A stretch of DNA of 64,000 bases from Brachionus manjavacas (lineage: Eukaryota > Rotifera > Eurotatoria > Ploima > Brachionidae), in contig JAHQIY010000005.1 in the NCBI GenBank assembly GCA_019054805.1, positions 3,641,501 through 3,705,500 of the forward strand. The letters are read 5' to 3'. Shown piece by piece: positions 59,502 to 64,000 of this stretch; the stretch's first letter is position 1; each line of letters starts with the position of its first letter. The notes under the pieces were generated by a model, which saw only the letters and a list, made by a program, of their open reading frames with translations, did no database searches and was not told where the DNA came from. Position numbers and translations under genes: made by a program.

Positions 59502-62197
59502 TTATGATTCAAAAGATAAACGCAAATATAACAAATTAACTAATTTAGAAGGAAATACAATTTATTTTACAACTTTACATCATCAATTAAAAACATGGAG
59601 AAAAGAAATTTCAATTATTGAAACTCGAAATATCAATGAGGCTGAATATTTAAGATTTCTTCAAATACAAGACATAGAGCCCGAAAATATGATTGAAATA
59701 ATCATAGCCTCGCATAAAAAAGGATGCATATCAGAAATTGATTGTATTTGGAACGATTTAGAATTTTTGAAAAATCATTTTGATATTTTCAAAGATGTTT
59801 TGTTCGATGATGTTTTGTCGTTAACAGTGCCTGTGATCGGTGGTCTTTTACCACTTAAATATTCAAAAATCCCAACTTTATTATGTTTTGATCTATCTTT
59901 TCTTACCTGTGATGACAGAATAATTAATTTTTCAAGTTTGAAAAAGGCTTTTTCCAACTATGAAATATTAGAATGGGAACACTTTTTCATTAATTTAGGA
60001 CTTGATCTTCCAGACTTAAATGCATTGGACACAAATGACATTTTTCTTAGACCATTAGTAGATTATGATGAAAGAGAATCTGAATTGGCTTTAAAAATTC
60101 TTAATTCGAATGTAAATTTGGTCAATTTTATTAAGCTTCTTCCAATTAAATGCTCAATGGAGTCATGTTCAATAAAGCACCAAACGGTACATCTTAATTC
60201 AATACATTTGCTTAATTCTCATTGCATTAAAGTTCCCTACCATGCCATGAATTTAGCAGAAAAAATGGGAATACACACAAAACTAAATACGAGTTTATGC
60301 ATAAATTCTTTAGAAGCATTGGTATTAGAAAATAACAAATTCTCTGATGAGTACTTGAAATGGTTCGCTAGATTACAAGAAATTTCAGGAGACTTTTTTT
60401 TTGAGGATGATATCCAGCACAAAAAGTTGATATGTCTAAAGAATTTATATCAAGAAAAAGAATTTTATTCTCCTAATCAAGTCTATGTGAGCGGTAATAA
60501 TCAGGTGATAGAAATCCTTGGAAAATACAAAACAGTCATAAACGAAAAATTGAATAGAGAATTTTTAGAATTTGAACATTTATTGATAAAATTGGGATTT
60601 AAAAATGAACCAAATATACAGGATCTAATTGAATTGATTTTTTTGATGGATCAAGATGAAGAAATATTTTTTAACCAAAATTTTTTGGGCAATGTAACTT
60701 TTAAAGGACAGAATGCGTTAAAATCAATTTATTTATATTTGGAAAATTTACTTCAAAAAAGCAAACATTTACCAGCCGATCAACTGGGAAACAAGATTGA
60801 ATTTAAAGGAAATAATTAATAATTCATTGGACAAATATTTAAATGAATTAAAATCACTGCCCGTTTTGACTGTTGATAATAAATTAATTCGAAGTGAAAT
60901 TTTAAAAGAAAAAATTTTAGTAGCGTCCTTGAATGATCAGGTAAGCAAATTGTTTCAAAAGAAAATTCAAGCACTTATTTTGTATGCAATAGTGAAGTTG
61001 CTATGAATTGTCCATTTTTAATGTCAATAATAGGATGTATTTATTTGGAGCCCAATTCTGTAATAAGATTGTCTCATCAGACTAACAACATGGAGATAAT
61101 TTATCCATTGATTACTGAAATGGTCAAAATCAATTCAGATTTAGAAAAAATTGAAATTTTGAATGTTGTTTATATTGGAGCCGATTTGGTTTATGATCCT
61201 CTTTTAAATAGAACTCGAAAAAAGATATTCATTTAATTGATTCACTAAAAACTCTTAGTTTACACTCATTTGATTCTTTGCTTTTAGATAACGATACTTT
61301 ACTTTGCTCAACTAAACTATCAAATAAAAGTGGATTTATGTCTGTTTACCAGAGAGGACTGGGAGAATTGTTGAGTCTAAATTTCCCAAATGAGAATATC
61401 GAACAAAAACTTAATTGTTGCATGCAAAATTTGGATAGAAATTTTGAAAGCCTAAGACAAAGATTCCACAATTGGTCAAAGGGATCAACAGAAGATTCAT
61501 TTTATGACATGGATCAAATTTCCTTTCTAGAAAAAAAAAAAATTTGCCAAATGATCATGTAGCGGCAAATAAAAATAATAGTTTGAGTGAGGAAAAATTA
61601 TACAAACAAAGAATTTTGCAAATTATTAGTAAACTACCTGGTATAAATAGACCTAATGAGTATCATATAAGAAAAAAATATAAAAGTAATATGTCATCTG
61701 ATAGATTGATCGAGATCGGTAAAAAAGCCGAAACATTTTTTTATCACTTTCTAAATTTTATCTACCCCGGATCGTTTGAATGGGTTTCATCGTTAAAAAA
61801 AGGAATTTTTATCAATAATTTTGGCTTTGATGATAGATTAGGCTATGATTTTGTAGTCAACTTTGATAATAAGAAAATATTTTCGCCACAAGGCAAAAAG
61901 TGTTTAATTGAAGTAAAAGGATTCGGCGATGAATGGCAAGGAAATTTTTTCTTTACTAAAAAACAATTAAATGCATTTAAACTTGCTGAAAAAGCTGATG
62001 ATACAGATTATATAATTGTCGTAATAGATAATTTAAACAATTTGTCTAAGGCAAGAATAGCGGAGATTTTTTGCCTAAATGAAAATCCAGATATTTTGCG
62101 TCTCGAATCAGAAGTCTTTAAAGCAAGTATTTATCTGAGAACAAGTGACTTTGGGTCTTCGAGCAATTTTTCGTCATTGTCAGATATTTTAAATTGA
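59502..62197 (+). pseudogene. NO VEIN-like gene exon 2, copy F
   Basis: Complete exon 2 without exon 1, so the GHKL ATPase domain is missing. The first in-frame ATG is at 59689. Frame breaks: 6 instead of 8 A at 60755-60760, the break shared by all copies near 60941-61000, 6 instead of 7 A at 61218-61223, and 12 instead of 10 A at 61531-61542. The DUF3883 domain is open from 61544 to the stop. It carries Gln (CAAGGC), like B and C. Confidence 0.85.
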
Positions 62198-62707
62198 ATT
62201 TTAGCTTTTCTATGTAGCTTGAAAATAATTCAAAATTTATCTTCAATTTTTTATTGTTAAAAAGACGGTGCTCTTTCCCATTAAAACTTAATTTTGAAGA
62301 TAAAGAAAATTAAATAAAAAATTAAAAAATCCATTTTTTGTAGAATTTTTTATTGACTTTTTGAGAGAAAATTCGTATAAAACATAATTGATTATAAAAG
62401 TTACCTTACAACTTTAGTTTTACAATAAGATCGTTCGTAATAAGAGTAGAGTTTCACTACGGCATGGTGGGGATTATATAAACACTAAAAGGCGTATTGT
62501 TTGTTCAAAATGTGAATCTTCAGACCTTTTTTAATAAAAAAATAAAAAATTTTAAACACATTCTTTATTGAGTTATAACAGAATTCAGAGATCGAATTTA
62601 TATGATATATATGAGATGAATAAAACTCTGAAAAATCTTCTGGACCGGACACAATGCATCCTTTGATGCTTAAATATAGCAATAAAGCATTCTCTTTTGC
62701 GTTTTAA
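62198..62707 (+). other. Flank plus LINE scrap before Helitron 5
   Basis: Gene flank, then the LINE scrap at 62620-62707 ending TTTTAA. No gene. Confidence 0.85.
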
Positions 62708-64000
62708 TCCTCTTATATATAATTACGAAAAAAGTTGTTTGTTTGATTGTGTAACCATCTTTGCAAATAAGCGTCGGAGACCGAAGGTCGACGGCGCGTT
62801 TTGCACCTCTTGATGTCCCATTCTGACGAAAATTGCCAACTCGCCATGTCGTTGCAATGGAAGTCTATGGGCCCTTGGGAAAAAATTGGTCTAATAATGA
62901 ATTTGCGAATTGAGGGGATATTAAAGTGTTTTTCGGGTAAATCGAGTGTGTTGATTACGAATATGACCTTTGTTTTTCATTTGGAGTTGAAGGAGGGCCG
63001 TGGGGGTTATTTTTAGGCTTTTTGGGCAATTTAAACGAATGTGTAGAGGCCGTATTGCAACGACATGGCGATTTTCTTACGTAATCTGAATTATGGACAT
63101 AAAATTACTCAGAAATGGTTTTTAAGTTGGTATGCCTTTGAAAGGCGGGAGCTGTAGACGCTCCTGTTCAATTTTTGCCTTAAATTAAGTCTGAGTGAAA
63201 AAAAGTGGGAATAAAGTTTTTTCTGTACAAATCGATGCTGCTGATTACGAATATGTGCTTTGCGTAGGTGTTGAAAGCGGGGCGTGGAGGCTGTTTATGA
63301 ATTTTTTGGGATTTAATCGAGTGTATAGGGTGCGTAATGCAATGAATCTTTATTTGAAAATTTATAAAAATTTGAATAATCTTCCCAAAAATAAATTGAT
63401 ATTTATTTTAATGGACTTTAAAAATTTTAAAGAAATTGTTAACTTTATATTATTTTTTTTCAATTTTAAAAATTTAAATCTTTAATATATTTTAAAGATT
63501 GTAAAATTTCAAAATCACAATATTTATTACAAATTCGAATTTTTATTAAATTAGTAATTAATAACTTATATTTTTTTTGGATAAAAATGTTTTATTTCAA
63601 AAATTACGAAATATTAATTTAATTATAATTAAGTTTATCATTAAATTAAATGATTTATTTAAACCTTATACTGTTTTTAAAATTATTTTATTTTTTGTAT
63701 AGTAAAATTTAAATGTTAGAAATTTTTTTTTAATATAAATTGGTTTTTAAAGTTTTGAAAAAAATGTGTTCATTATTTTAAAAAATTTAAATCCATTGAA
63801 TTATTATTTCGAATTAATTATTTATTATTAAATTTTGTTTAAATATTTCCTTCCTCTATTTAAATAAATTTTTATTTTAAAATATTAACAAATATTTTAA
63901 AATAATTATATCTTAATAGAAACCGTATTTTCAACAAACGATGATGAGACAATAAAAGAGTTGTTCAGTCTTGCACCGTAAATGCTTGGTCTAATTTAGA
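62708..64000 (+). mobile_element. Helitron 5, 5' part (continues beyond the window)
   Basis: Starts TC at 62708 with the same hairpin, 18-bp inverted repeat and direct repeats. It shares with element 4 the 6-bp loss in GTGCTTTGCGTAG, ACGTAATCTG for ACGAAATCTG, the deletion of the start exon, and the missing T in CAGTCTTGC (about 63968-63973). Only the beginning of the second Rep exon (from 63920) is visible. Confidence 0.9.

Overview
The window is nuclear DNA from an AT-rich eukaryote, most likely an invertebrate animal. Evidence: split genes with 47-64 bp GT-AG introns, a membrane-anchored retinol/steroid-type SDR gene, a tRNA-adenosine-deaminase-like exon, a CR1/Jockey-like LINE, and Helitrons encoding a fused Rep/PIF1-type helicase. 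A more precise taxon cannot be read from the sequence; AT-rich groups such as rotifers or mites are only a guess.

Region 1 (1-4.4 kb) is single-copy. It holds two genes on the minus strand in the same direction: a four-exon SDR gene (1248-2361), whose catalytic Tyr is read as Asn, and downstream of it the first exon of an ADAT1-like gene (938-1055) that should continue past the left edge. About 2 kb of AT-rich DNA without a visible gene follows.

Region 2 (4.4-25.4 kb) is a tandem duplication of a large gene of the sacsin-like/NO VEIN type. The protein has an alpha-helical N-terminus, a coiled coil, a GHKL ATPase domain, and a C-terminal DUF3883 domain with a PD-(D/E)xK-like signature. Copy A spans 5589-13821 and copy B 16631-24860. 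Each has two long exons around a 2.2 kb intron and each is interrupted by different indels in A/T runs. Copy A is followed by a decayed CR1-like LINE (14.39-15.98 kb). Copy B keeps only 88 bp of that LINE, which is where a Helitron inserted.

Region 3 (25.4-58.6 kb) is a head-to-tail array. Helitrons of 8.48 kb (25371-33849, 35411-43889, 45449-53933, and a truncated one at 55492-58569) alternate with a 1.56 kb piece made of the 3' end of the NO VEIN-like gene plus the 88 bp LINE scrap. The period is 10,040-10,044 bp. The Helitrons have TC...CTAG ends, and copy A preserves the empty site (A^T). Only the second element has an unbroken Rep-helicase frame. Elements 1 and 3 carry the same single-T loss just before the Walker A motif.

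Region 4 (58.6-64 kb): Helitron 4 is broken inside its Rep exon and fused to the intron of a further NO VEIN-like copy (F, exon from 59502 to 62197). The same LINE scrap and a fifth Helitron (62708 to the window end) follow. Helitrons 4 and 5 share a deletion of the start exon and a frameshift, so they form a non-autonomous lineage.

In short, a host multidomain ATPase gene was duplicated, a Helitron landed in the LINE beside it, and Helitron plus the host gene's 3' end were amplified together. Almost every frame break lies in a homopolymer, so assembly error must be excluded before calling individual copies dead.
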